This document shows positions 22,921-33,659 of a stretch of DNA of 64,000 bases, in pieces (position 1 is the first letter of the stretch; each line of letters starts with the position of its first letter). Source of the stretch: Zhengitettix transpicula (lineage: Eukaryota > Arthropoda > Insecta > Orthoptera > Tetrigidae); the NCBI GenBank assembly GCA_037074705.1, contig CM073591.1:2348087-2412086 (forward strand). The letters are read 5' to 3'. The translations under genes and the position numbers were made by a program. The notes beneath the pieces were generated by a model. The model had not been told where the DNA came from and did not search any database. It saw nothing but the letters and a program-made list of their open reading frames with translations.

Positions 22921-23526
22921 TTCATTTCTAACTTAACTTATTCTCAGGTCGTATTTATCAAATTTATGTATTCTTCATGATCATCTATTATGAGAGAAAG
23001 ATTTATATTATTAATTAAAGTATTTCTCTGTACTACAAGTAATCTAGTACCCCTTTTTTTTATTATTTTTATTATTTACACTTGCTGAAAAAGTATTGAG
23101 GAATAATGAAACACATATAGGGAAGAAATTGTGTGTGGAGGTATTCCGGATTTTATTTTGTGAATTCGACCATTTAATAGATTCGGCCGAATTTGGTGAG
23201 GAAACTCGGTACTCAGTTTTTATAAAGGTTTTTACTTTCATTCCATAATTAGTCATATGTGTAAAGAAAAAGTAATGGATGAAAGAGGACGCAATATTAG
23301 GCAGTTATATACAAAACTGATATTATTTTAAGGTCAATAAATTTTTCAAAGCCGTAAATGTGTTATATTGACTTAAACCTTAAAAAATATGTTGTTTGTA
23401 GACATTTAGTTTTAGATTATTTATGCGGCATAGTAAAGGCTAGAAGACGATAGGGGAACGCCCACCAGCCCTTATAAAACATGGCAGCTGAATTTACAAT
23501 TTGCTTCAAACATGGCGGCGACTTGA

Positions 23527-24064
23527 TTTATTTTTTAGGGTAACAGGCTACATGAGGGTAATCCACATTGGGCAACTCCCCTTTAATAGCATAGGAAGGG
23601 ATTTGAAAGGGGGGATGCGGAAGGGTAGAGGAAGGTAGCCAAGGGTTAACTAGGGCCCCCGGGCTATAGTTTAAGGATCCTACCCGGAATTCGCCTAAAG
23701 GAATGCAGGGAAAACCTTAGAAAAACCTGCATCGGGTAGGTAATGACGGGAGAGGGGTTAGCTGTGGGGTCGCAGCTTTCCCCTTTCTGTGCCTTGAACA
23801 GTTTAGGAGGCAGCTGGCCGACTATTCCAATGGGAATAGCGAACAACTCTTACCGTATGCCCAAGGTCTGTGACCCCGGAACATACACCTCTCAGAACAG
23901 GCCGAGGTGCCTCGGCTTGTGGGAAACCTTAGTTAAAAATAGGAGAGGAAAAGGCATACCCAAAGGTAGCCCCTTCGTATCTCTCCTAAAAGGTTTTGCC
24001 TGCGAGAGAAAATCCCTCGCAGGTTACCTGCGAGAGAATCCTCTCGCAGGCTTTTCATCCTGAC
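23527..24064 (-). mobile_element. SINE-like retroposon with 13 bp target duplication
   Basis: 538 bp minus copy flanked by identical GGCGGCGACTTGA at 23514-23526 and 24065-24077. The T-tract (A tail on the minus strand) is at the left. Its 5' end carries two tandem copies of the CCTGCGAGAG...CTCGCAGG palindrome. Confidence 0.9.
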
Positions 24065-24077
24065 GGCGGCGACTTGA

Positions 24078-24600
24078 CCAGTCTATTTTGTTTATATATG
24101 TCTTTGGGTGCAACAGTAAGTAGAGAGAAACATTTCAAATTCATGTCATGTAAACGTTAAATAAAGATAGTACATAGTCAGATTTCGATTTCAATTTCAT
24201 TTATATTGTTTCATTCTGATCGAAGGTTATAAAAAAATTGTTTGTTAATATTGTATTGTAAAAAAAATTATTGTTCTTTATTTAAAATGCCCAATTAAAG
24301 ATCATGAGATGAGAGGAAAGCACATCATTGATGTAAAACATTGATGTAAAGTTTCAACAAGAAAATTTTGCTATTTTATAGTTAGGCAGAATAAACCAAT
24401 TGTTTCAGAAATTTGAACCAATATGATTATTTTCGACATCCATTCGTTAAGTAACATTAATAATTATGTTCACTTATCTCAATTAATAAGAAATAATAAT
24501 GTATATTACATTTAATGGCGCGTCAACGTGAGGCAAAATCACTTTCAATTCATCTAATTCAATTCAAATAAATTTATTTTGCTTATTACATTTTTGGAAA
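24078..24600. other. Intergenic AT-rich, nothing recognised
   Basis: No open frame or repeat of note up to the (TA)n tract at 24621-24636. Confidence 0.4.
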
Positions 24601-24636
24601 CTCAACGTAAGCTAATACAATATATATATATATATA

Positions 24637-25310
24637 CAGCTAAATAATTAAATGAATTAATTAACAAAATAATTTTGATTAAGAGAAAGCTTTTAATTCG
24701 CCAAAAATTAATTTAACAGGTGTTTATTTATTTTTTTACAAATGATTTGCCCCAGGTGGTTGTCACGCCGAATTAAATAATTTCAAAATTAACAAACAAA
24801 TATTTTATTTGTAATTGGTGGCGTTCAAAGTAAAATACAATCTTTTATATTACTCAAACAATCAAATTTAATAACTCTTCTTCTCAGGGTCTTTAACTGG
24901 GTTTGATAAGTAAGAACTACCAGAAATTATAAATTAAATAATTAACAATTCAAAACCAAATGAGACGAAAGAAATACGAAATCTAACCAAATGAAAAGAA
25001 CGAAATCTGACGGGTACCTTTAACTATCGTTTACAGATTTTAATTAGTTTGGTTTGTACTTACAAATGTCCTGCTGGTACCAGACTTAGTTTTCAGAGCT
25101 TGGGGGGACAATTCACTAAAAGGCCATTCATAACTGATTCTACACGTCCTGGTCAAAACACACGGTTGTATTTCTTGGATTATTCCTCAGGAACTCGATC
25201 AGCCGCACCTACGGTCAACAATCGGACGTGTTATTACTCAATGCCTTTATGCGGAAAAATGTTACTTCGAAATATAGGTATCTCTGAATTTTGGTATTTA
25301 GTGCATTCAT
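24637..25310 (+). mobile_element. LTR-like unit, degenerate
   Basis: Follows (TA)n and shows the family order: 'aatggtggcgttca'-type block, 'ctcagggtctttaactgggt', 'acgaaatctgacgg', 'tatcgtttacagatttta', 'ctggtaccagacttag', 'aactgattctacacg'. Terminal bases are altered, so the ends are approximate. The 87-codon frame here lies in this noncoding repeat. Confidence 0.5.
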
Positions 25311-25558
25311 AGTCTTGATACAATCTAAAAACAAAAATAATAACTATGATAGCCGAAGTTCTATATTTCATATAAACTTAACCCACCCACCATTATATAT
25401 TACGATATATAGAACTGATTTTGAAACTAATCGTGAAGATATTGATGAACGGTATGTTGCAAATCAGACCATCTCTAGATGATAGGAATACTTGACATTA
25501 AATTTGTGATACTTCATTATTGTTAACTATATTTTTTAGATTTACTCCAATATAACAC

Positions 25559-25590
25559 CTGATGAAGTCCTTGATTGACGACGAAACGTC
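25559..25590 (+). ncRNA. Hammerhead-like ribozyme motif
   Basis: CTGATGA core, AGTC paired with GAC across a loop, then GAAACGTC. Of the motifs here this has the canonical first strand (CTGATGA) and the ACGT box that lets minimal PLE hammerheads work as dimers. The following tail 'gcaatttggctgtgtcc' resembles other PLE ends. Confidence 0.6.
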
Positions 25591-26110
25591 CTTTTAAATT
25601 TTTTATTTGTGAGCAATTTGGCTGTGTCCATACATTTGAATATTTATTGGTGGCTTTCTACTTTAACAGTGATTTTGAATCACCGAGGGTGGTTAATGTT
25701 TTAAATTAAAACAATTCTAATCAGTGATGACATAAGAGGAAATATGACGTGGTGGAGGATATGGTTATTTTGATCTTAAATTTGTTGGCAATGGTGAGGT
25801 AACATTATTATTTAATTATTCGGGGTATTCCATTGTATGGGAGTAGAAAGGTGACCAAAAACAGCGAAAAAGAGTCAAAGAAAGATAAATGAAAAGAAAA
25901 CAAGAAAAACAGAAAGAAACAGATTATGTGACAAATCCTTTAGAAGTTCAGAAGAAGGTATTGAGATTTCTTTTTCTGATCTTGTAGACGATCTTTCACG
26001 TCATCTCTTAAACTGCCTCTTTCTTTCTGTTTTGCACACCTTTCTTCTTTCAGATAATGGAATTCCCCGAATAATCTAAGTAATTACCGATGAGTTTGTA
26101 ACAGTAACAG

Positions 26111-26234
26111 TTTATTGATCTAAGTTCTACAGAGTCTTTTTTGTGTGTTTGTGTGCGAGAGAATAAATTGATACGAGTTGGACGATCCTCTGGAACCACT
26201 GGGCACTTGGAATCGTACGACACCACCACGTAAT
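26111..26234 (-). CDS. Candidate exon 3 of Kazal gene 3
   Basis: On the minus strand a pyrimidine-rich tract ends CTTTGCAG and the following sequence, read in phase 1 as exon 2 of the 30.6 kb gene demands, gives 'YVVVSYDSKCPVV'. This supplies the missing sixth Kazal cysteine, 14 residues after the fifth, in the hydrophobic-then-Cys setting usual for Kazal domains. AATAAA lies at 26116-26111. A problem: the frame stays open past that AATAAA, so the stop codon or the exact end is unresolved. The implied intron is about 4.1 kb. Fit of acceptor, phase and cysteine makes this plausible but not proven. Confidence 0.45.
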
Positions 26235-26301
26235 CTGCAAAGAATAAAAAAGAGAATAGAAAATTAGTCAGGACGGAAACGAACAGTCACGCCTGCGTAC
26301 G

Positions 26302-27110
26302 GTGGTCGTGACTTACCACAACGTCATGTCACAGATATTTCACTGTCGTTGCTGTGAAGGAAACTTTGGTGATACTGAAAGTCGGAAAATAACAGAGTTG
26401 CGGGTTTCCGAAACACATTTGTCGGCAAATCCCAGGGTTTGGGGAAGACAATCGAGCTCGGCTGATGGAAGGTGGTCTGGATGCTGTCGGCCATGTTCCT
26501 GGAGCGGTGGTGACAACTTGTATGTGGTACTACGTTTTTCCCGTTTTCTTCTCCAGCTTATGGTGCGCTTTTCGTTATCGTTATCGATTTGTACAAAATA
26601 TTTTTTTATAACTGTTAATTACTGCCTGGAAGCATGGGAATGTGGCTTGCCGGGGTCGAGCAGCAGACACAAGACAATGGCGGGGTGGATTGGAAAATCC
26701 ACAAGTCCCGCAAGCAAGGTCAGGGTCGGCCAAGGAAGGGTAGATGACCGGGAGGGTATGGCCCTGAAATAGATGGAAGAGGGTCACGTGTGCACAAGAA
26801 CCAACCAGGAGAGAGAGATTTTGGAGAGGGAAGAGATGAATTCGGACCGTCGCTGAGAGAGGTCATATGAGATGAATTTGGACGGTCGGTGAGAGTGGAC
26901 AGAGAAAGTTTATCCTGAAAGATTTTGGTTCTGCACGTGGGTCTCCGGTCTTCTGCGAATGCTGATGAGACAGATAGCCGCCAACGGGAGTCGACCCTGT
27001 CCGAGCTGCAGACCTGGTAAGTCGCGTTCCATTCTTCCGGGTATCGCGTCGGTTTGCCACGAGAAAAACCACGGTTAATCTTGAGAAAGGGAGGGGTTAC
27101 ATGCATCCCT
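26302..27110. other. GC-richer intron-like stretch, no supported gene
   Basis: Overlapping frames on both strands (156, 128 and 69 codons) arise from locally higher GC. None shows a recognisable domain. The stretch lies within the inferred second intron of Kazal gene 3. Confidence 0.4.
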
Positions 27111-27186
27111 GGCAGGCTGGAGAGCTTTTCGTTTTGTATAAATTCTGAGAAAATGAATTATTGTTTTTTTTAATAACTAAATATTG

Positions 27187-27230
27187 CATTTCCCTTTCCT
27201 GCAAGAACAATTCTTGCAGGTGGCGCCCAA
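27187..27230 (+). other. Palindrome followed by tRNA-Lys-type primer-binding-like site
   Basis: CTGCAAGAA-CAA-TTCTTGCAG hairpin followed by GTGGCGCCCAAC. TGGCGCCC is the complement of a tRNA-Lys 3' end and is used as a minus-strand primer site by many LTR retrotransposons. It suggests an LTR boundary just upstream, but I cannot define that LTR's start. Confidence 0.45.
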
Positions 27231-27429
27231 CAAATAGTTAATTTAACCGTAAGCTCACACCATAAGCTTAATTTCCTAATTCCATCAATTCGTAAGAAAC
27301 AAACCGGAAGCCATTGCAAAACATCTCCATACACCGACGTGACTTCCTCATAGGACGGTTAACTTGTTACAATGTACAAAAAATTAACGAGAGATGATGG
27401 CAGTGATATTGCTTAAAAACTGGTCTGAC

Positions 27430-27822
27430 GTCCATGAATTTAAAATGTTTCTCTTTACTTACAGTTGGTACCAGGGCAAGTGGAGGGGTTTTATAACACA
27501 GTTTTCACTTTGAAAACATAACAGGCCATGTCTCACTGAATTTACTTTATGTCACTTTGCTCCAGTATTGACCACCAGACAACGTCCTGAGGCTGACCAA
27601 CAAAATTCTAATCCTTCTCCATATATCAAGGTTTGTGACTCAACTGCACTCGACGAGATTTTGTAGCTGACTGTTGTGCCCCGTAGCTTATGCGCGCTCC
27701 AACAACAATGTCCTACCTATTCATGTATTCTCAACCATTATTGTATTTGTGTGTTCGCCGATAACAATTTATTTCAAATGTCTAATTATTAATTCTTTTA
27801 ATTGCCTTTCTTTATCATTACA
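27430..27822 (+). mobile_element. LTR-like unit, 3' part
   Basis: Ends CTTTATCATTACA before (TA)n. It is the inverse relative of 21935-22637, sharing 'tagcttatgcgcgctccaac' and 'gtctaattattaattc'. The left boundary is not resolved. Confidence 0.5.
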
Positions 27823-27833
27823 ATATATATATA

Positions 27834-28105
27834 TTGTAACATGATTATGTTACATTGTCAATTTTTCGGTGTCCCTTTGCCGCTCCGCATAGAGTATTGT
27901 TGTTGTAAGGCGAGCGTCGAGACGTGGGGGGGGCAATTCTGCAGTTCCGGTTAGGACGCGAAGTGGGAAAAAAAGTCCCATCGGTTTAACACAAAAATGT
28001 AATAAATAACCACGCTCTGCAGATATTAAATGTTCTCAATGCTCGAGAAATAAATTAATTATACCAAAAATTGTTTTGGTAATTTCACCTGGCGCCCGTA
28101 TTATA
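27834..28105 (+). mobile_element. Short LTR-like unit with primer-binding-like site
   Basis: Starts TGTAACATGATTATG after (TA)n and is followed near 28096 by CCTGGCGCCCG, again a tRNA-Lys-type primer site. A 5' LTR plus primer site of an otherwise deleted retrotransposon is the simplest reading. Confidence 0.4.
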
Positions 28106-28189
28106 AATGGAGTCTATAAACACATGGACGAAAGGTCAGTTGATTTCCAATTACATACAGATTATTTAATTACTTACAAAAGTAAGAAG

Positions 28190-28375
28190 AAGAAAGACAG
28201 CCAAATGCAGACAAAAGAAATAGAGACAATATAAATACCACACAACGTGTCTGGGATCCTTGTCCCTTTCTTCAGCTGAAAAGCTTTTGAGTTTTGTCAA
28301 CTGACGACTGCAGTTAAGTCACTCTAGGCTCTTCTTAGCACCTGAAGAAATGGACAAGGATGCCAGATACCTAAA
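28190..28375. mobile_element. PLE ends in inverted orientation
   Basis: Minus arm 28190-28280 and plus arm 28310-28375 ('ctcttcttagcacctgaagaaa', 'ggacaaggatgccag') flank a short spacer with 'gagttttgtcaactgacgac'. GAAACGT is lost in the plus arm and ACGTGTC replaces ACGTTTC in the minus arm. Confidence 0.65.
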
Positions 28376-28630
28376 AGAAATTTTAAGAAACCAAACTCTG
28401 ACTCACGTGATAGGATTTACTACAATCATGTTCTATAATAATTTAAAGAGAGCTACTTAAAATTTATTGTAATGAAATTTATAAAGTAAAATATTACAAC
28501 AATTGATTCGGTCTTGCTGCAATCTTGTTACTGTTAAGTGAGCCTCGGACCCCCTTCTACAAAACGAGGTGAATTTAATAACATGCTAATCGATTACTTG
28601 TGCTAGATTATTATATTAATTTGAAAAATA

Positions 28631-28665
28631 CCTGAAGAAGATACAAACAATTATCAAAACGTCAT
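28631..28665 (+). ncRNA. Degenerate hammerhead-like motif
   Basis: CTGAAGA, GATA paired with TATC around an 8 nt loop, then AAAACGTC. The first G of the conserved GAAA is A, which should abolish cleavage in a hammerhead. Confidence 0.4.
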
Positions 28666-28904
28666 CTAATATAAATAGAAAATAAAAAAAAGAGTCTGTA
28701 TGAGGTCATGAATTGTTTCATTATTTCAAAAAAAGGTTAAATTAAAACTGTATAATTTAGATTAACGAATTGAGACGTTGAGGTATAAAAGACTTGTTAT
28801 CTGTTGTGAGTTTTGTTGAATTTTATATAAAAATAAATATAATGATGAATCATAAATTTTATTTAAATTATTGGCGTAGTAAAACACTGTGTTTGTATGT
28901 ATGA

Positions 28905-29240
28905 CTGTATATATGTTGTACAACTCTACACACGTGTTTCTTTCGAACCGAAAAAAAAACGTTGAGTGGGGTTAAAACACATTAACCAGGCCCAGGAGCG
29001 GGGGTGTATATTCAAACATGCTAATACGACCGATAATTAAGTCGGATAAAATTTTTAGAGACCGAAGAGATTGATTCTGTTTCTACCGATGTTAGCTGTG
29101 AATAATTTCAACCCCTTGCAGCATGGGAAAGAAGCACCCTCAGGAGTGGGGGTGGAGGCGAGTTACAAGAAAATATCGCAAATGCAACCGATATTTGAGT
29201 CGTATCCGTGTTTATGGATGGCGCTGAGTTTAAGCAGGAC
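28905..29240 (+). mobile_element. Helitron-like remnant lacking its 3' end
   Basis: Shares with 54890-55238 the order 'gtgtttctttcgaaccg', 'tgctaatacgaccgata', 'aagagattgattctg', 'atgggaaagaagcacc', 'gtatccgtgtttatggatg'. The CTAG end is missing. Confidence 0.5.
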
Positions 29241-29280
29241 ATTCAACTTGCCATTACAACGTAACAAAGATTAACAAATT

Positions 29281-30115
29281 GTGACGTTGAGGTATAAATG
29301 AGTGATTGTTGTCACAGCTGTTGAGAGTATTGTTGAATTTCAGGTAACAATGGTGGTAATAAATTATCATAAATTTAATTTAATTTATTGGAGTCATTTT
29401 TGACATTAATGGCCGCTGAAACATGGAATCTAACAAGCAACACTTAACTCACATTTGATTTCTTTGTCTAAAATATTTACATCGTTGCCAAATGAAGTTG
29501 TTAAACAAAATATGTTTGAACATAACTCAATAAATTTTTGCGTTGAATTTGAAATTTTTTATTTATTGATCATAGTTGTTTGAGATCGTTTTGATTAACC
29601 GATATAACAAGGATTACAATTTAGCAATTGATTTTGTTAAATAACGTTTATCTAAAAAGTTAATTTGGTCTTTGATGTTTATTTTAAAATAAATTTAAAT
29701 TATTGGGCGTTTTTAAAAATAATCGGAATGTCATAATTATTAAACAAGTCAATCGGTTTCAGAAAAGGTCGTAGTTCTTAGGCTTATTGATTGGTAATTT
29801 GTTATTATCGTAATTAATTATAATCAATCTGATTTTGATATATTTGTAAATAAATTGTAATGTGTATTTTATATTTTCTATATAATTTTATAAAATCTGT
29901 CAATTCTGCATTAAATTTACGGTTATTCTTATTTGTAACTCCCTACCATTTCCATTACTTCAACAAGTTTAATCCAACATTTTATATTTCCAAAAATGTT
30001 TTATAAAATTTTTCAATTCTACATTCAATACATGAAGAAGAATGATCTTAACACGGTTATCTTTACGATACCAATGATGGGATAATTTGGCAGTCTTATC
30101 TACATACCACCTTGT
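29281..30115. other. AT-rich intergenic
   Basis: No supported coding or repeat. Lies in the inferred long intron of Kazal gene 3. Confidence 0.35.
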
Positions 30116-30119
30116 TTAC

Positions 30120-30205
30120 TATAATTTCTCCGCAGAAAAGACCTGTAGAAGGAGCAAATGCGGACCGAAACGTTGTCTTTTTTGTCGTAATAATTGAACT
30201 AAATT
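30120..30205 (+). mobile_element. PLE end, second subfamily
   Basis: 'ttctccgcagaaaagacctg', then TAGAAGGAGCAAATGCGGACCGAAACGTTGTC and 'ttttttgtcgtaataattgaac'. The minus-strand block at 38385-38490 is the same sequence family with GGTACC/GTACC in place of this copy's AGG/ACC helix. Confidence 0.6.
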
Positions 30206-30341
30206 GTCTGTAACTGGTCATCAACTGAATTATATAATTTTGATATGAAACAGACGTATCTTGGTCAGTGGAGGCTGGACACCTCGCGGTCGCGGCGCCG
30301 TACCATTAATCCCAGAAAATAGAAAAAAAAACATTTCTCAC

Positions 30342-30608
30342 CTTGGGTTTTCTCGCAGTTATATGTGTGCATCGTGCAATTGTTGGAGAAGGTCTTCATG
30401 TGTCCGAGGCTGTTCCTTCCGCAGACGTAGCGCATGTCTCTGAAGCAAGCGAAGAGGCAGTCCGAGTCCGCGATGTCACCGTGGCAGAGCGCCGTGAGGA
30501 GGACCAGGGTCAGGGCTGCAAACCACAACAGACAACAATGACAGCCCTGCGTGCTGCAGTCGTCGACCATGCATGGCTCTGCCGCTCACCCGTGAGCTGC
30601 AGCAGCAT
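30342..30608 (-). CDS. Kazal-type (vasotab-like) secreted protein 3, exons 1-2
   Basis: Predicted secreted Kazal/vasotab-type peptide. Exon 1 (30608-30590, 19 nt) starts ATGCTGCTG and ends at donor ACGG|GTGAGC. A 74 nt intron (30589-30516) ends GTGGTTTGCAG. Exon 2 (30515-30342, 174 nt) ends at donor CAAG|GTGAGAAATG. Both junctions are phase 1. The spliced start MLLQLTALTLVLLTALCHG is a good signal peptide. The mature part keeps C-x3-C-x7-C-x14-C-x6-C with 'RYVCG', 'KTFSNNC' and 'YNC'. It is more GC-rich than its surroundings and more diverged from genes 1 and 2 than they are from each other, including in its promoter. A candidate third exon lies at 26234. An open frame starting MVDDCSTQG reads through the first intron and is not the true start. 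Confidence 0.82.
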
Positions 30609-30644
30609 CGTGTCGTGACTGTGGCTCGGCGTGACGCGGGTCTC

Positions 30645-30651
30645 TTTTATA
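30645..30651 (-). promoter_or_regulatory. TATA box of Kazal gene 3
   Basis: TATAAAA on the minus strand within CTCTTATAAAAGAG, about 43 nt before the ATG. As in gene 1, it predicts a very short leader. Confidence 0.7.
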
Positions 30652-30857
30652 AGAGCGCGTTGGTGGTGACCTCTGCATGCGGGAGATCGTTGACTTTCCT
30701 GCCTTTCCCCCCTGAAAGGAAGCTTGAACCGCGGGTTTTCCCCGCTGCACCGGCGTGAGTTATCAGGAATGCAGGAGAGGCACGCGGTCGGATTCCTCCG
30801 CCGCTCCGCTCATATATGGAACACCTACGGGATGCTGCGTGTGCGTCATCACGGGAG

Positions 30858-30965
30858 TCTCTCTCTCTCTCTCACTCCCTCTATCTATCATTCCCTCTCT
30901 ATCTCCATCTCTATCTCTCTCTATCTATATATCTCTCCCTTTTTATCTCTCTCTCTCTCTCTCGA
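30858..30965. repeat. CT/CTAT-rich microsatellite
   Basis: Interrupted (TC)n and CTAT tracts about 210 bp upstream of the gene 3 TATA box. Serine/leucine-rich frames over it are artefacts. Confidence 0.9.
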
Positions 30966-31464
30966 GTTTTCCTCGTACAGTATCGAGTTTACCGGTAGTT
31001 GCTTTCTTCCTCTTCACAAGGAAAACGGTTGGACCGATTTCCGTCGTAGCTCTACCAGATTCGCAGAAAAGTTCTTAACGACATCATAAAAAAACATCCG
31101 CTGGTTTGATACAAAATAGAGATCGTTCGATCAAACCGTTCGACTTTGATCGCTGCTCTTGAGGGCATCGGAAGCACGCAATTCCGACGGAACTTCATGT
31201 CTCTGTTACTCATATCCGTGGGTCGACGTGGTTGTGTCCCATTTGCGGTCATACAAAGAAACTAAAGATTTTATACCAAAAGTAAAAAACTAACGAGTTA
31301 TTAATATTACTTAATTTAGTGTGTTTTCTGATAATTTATTTAAAATGTCTAAACTTTCAACGATATTCTAATCAAATTCATGGATTTCGTCTTCAGACTT
31401 TTTAGAAAGTGGCAAGAATATGTTTCAAATTAGATATTAATATACATCTGTTATGTTAATAATA

Positions 31465-32107
31465 CTAGCATTGCCCAGGGTTGACACAATTAAACTCAGA
31501 GACATCCATAGCCCCGGGTTCGACTTCAATGTCGATTGTTTATTTATTAAACGTTATTTATTTTTTATGTATCCCCTTCCTTTTCGTAAGGTTGCTTCCC
31601 TCCCTTGCCTTTTGGAGTAGAAATTAGACACTTAAAAATTATTGAATAACACTATCGAGTTAAACAACCCCAGAAACGTTTATTTCGACGCTAATCATGG
31701 CCGTTTAGCAATGTTTTTAAATTCCACCCCCTCCACCCCACGCCTATGTGTGTATTGGCCCTCAGTGATCGTCATTGACATGGGTATAAATATTGGTAGA
31801 AATTTCTCTACGCATTTGAGATTGTAAATTGAAATTTATTTTCACCCCGTTGAACCCCCCACATGTCTAAATTAAAAAAACATCTGGTTAGAAACTATTA
31901 ATTACGTCGACCCAGAAACTTACTTAGTGGTCGCTAATATGGGCCATTTTAGCATGATTTTAAATTTCACCCTCGCGTTCACCCCTTGGGAGTTTCCTGA
32001 CGCTTCGAAAACCCGACAGAAACGTTCGCGGCGGTGCGCACAACTAATCAAAGTTTCATCGGATGAATGGTTTAGGGGACACAAAGGGGGACTTTCATTT
32101 ATATAGA
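31465..32107 (-). mobile_element. Nonautonomous Helitron, 0.64 kb
   Basis: On the minus strand it begins A|TCTATATAAATGAAAG and ends CTGGGCAATGCTAG|T, the full Helitron signature. The interior contains pyrimidine-rich blocks and 'ccatagccccgggttcgac' that recur in the 0.3 and 57.5 kb remnants. No Rep/helicase. Confidence 0.8.
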
Positions 32108-33525
32108 TTAAATTTTGGATAAGTTAAGGAAAGAATCTTTTTTTTTACTTCATTGTGAATTTTAATGTTTATAAATTCTGTTTTTTTGGCCATTTTACAC
32201 TGATGATATCACCGTTAAATGTTTTTAGTACTTTTCTAGCTTGAGTATTTTATTTTCATTTGTTAAATTTATAGTACTTAATCCTCTTTTATTTGTTTAT
32301 TTATAAAGTTTGATGGGTGAGAAATATGAATTAAATTATTTTTAAGAATTTTAATATTTTCGCTGTGTTGCTTGTTGTTTTTGTAATTTGGTGGATTCAT
32401 CAAACAGTTTAATCTGATGCATTGGAGGATTTTACTAAGGAAACGTTACACTAGTCCTGGAATTCCGTTGGTTTCAACAGCAAAATTTCAAAATCCGTTT
32501 ACTAATGTAGGTTTTTTGTTTGGTTTAGTAATATGATTATGAGGTCGTTGTCCTTGCGGTGAGCCCATCGTGTAAATTAATCTACCATCTTTAAACCCGA
32601 CGTTTATTCTCCAAGGTTCGAGAAAATGGATCCCATCCCTTGCGTCCTGTTAATTTGCTTTTATACTGATTCTTCCCCCAGATTAGTATTAATATTTTTT
32701 ATATTTTTCCCCCTGATTCTTATTCCTCTGTCTGTGTTCCTGTAAATGAGTTAATTAAAACTGCATGAAATATAAAACTACAGGGCTTTTCAAGCCCCAC
32801 TGTGCGAGTTTCTAGAATTTACGGAGAAAAAAAAATTATGTGAGGATGAAGAATGATTTTTGAACAAGAAATATATTCCTCGCTCCCTCAAATCCTCGCT
32901 TGTTCGTGGAAATATCAAGAAGGGCTTCTGTATTTTTCCGTCGTTGTAGGTCTTCGTCTCTTTGAGGATTTACCTAAGTCTGTCGCCATCCCTGCCTTTA
33001 TCGTCATAGAAAGCGAGATAAGGTTACACGACGCCGCCGACTTTTCTCTTCCCTTTCCTATTCGACGTTATTCCCGTCGTGACGTCGACGTCGTCGTGTG
33101 TAATCTCATAGCAACAGAGAAACAAACAAGAATTGTGTTGAACGTTTTTTTCGACAAATATAACCACTCAGCCACTTTATTTAATGGAAATATAAACACA
33201 CGGTTCACTTTAAATGATTGTCCTTCGTATGGATTTTAAAAGCCGTCCATTTTTATCACGGACCAGTGTTTAAATTTTCATGGGAAAGCTAATAATAAAA
33301 TGAAAAAAAACCGTCTGTAATTCTATATTTTATGACAGTTAATTCTCTAAACATATTTCTGAATGATGAATTATTTTGAGTACTGTAAATATTATATTTT
33401 AAATCCTTAATAAGTTAAAGAATTATTATTTTGTTTATTATTAATATATAGTTCGTTTACTTGCGTTGGACAGGGAAATTTGTGCTATTTTTCTTATCTT
33501 AAAATTAAAAAAATTAAGTCGAAAT
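32108..33525. other. Intergenic, no supported gene
   Basis: Includes a 128-codon plus frame (32853-33239) with no domain that I recognise and no clear splice or promoter context. I do not call it. Confidence 0.35.
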
Positions 33526-33659
33526 GGAAATTAATAATAAGACACATAGCCAAAAGAAGTGATGATATAAGTACCATATCACGTTTGTGGGATCCTTGTC
33601 CCTTTCTTCAGGTGCTAAGAAGAGCCTAGGGCGACACAACTGCACTCGGTAGTTGACAA

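Noticed and set aside
26302..27106. Overlapping frames of 156 and 128 codons
   Set aside because: Frames on both strands of the same GC-rich stretch with no domain; expected by chance there.
32853..33239. 128-codon plus frame
   Set aside because: No domain, no neighbouring signal; lies in unremarkable sequence.
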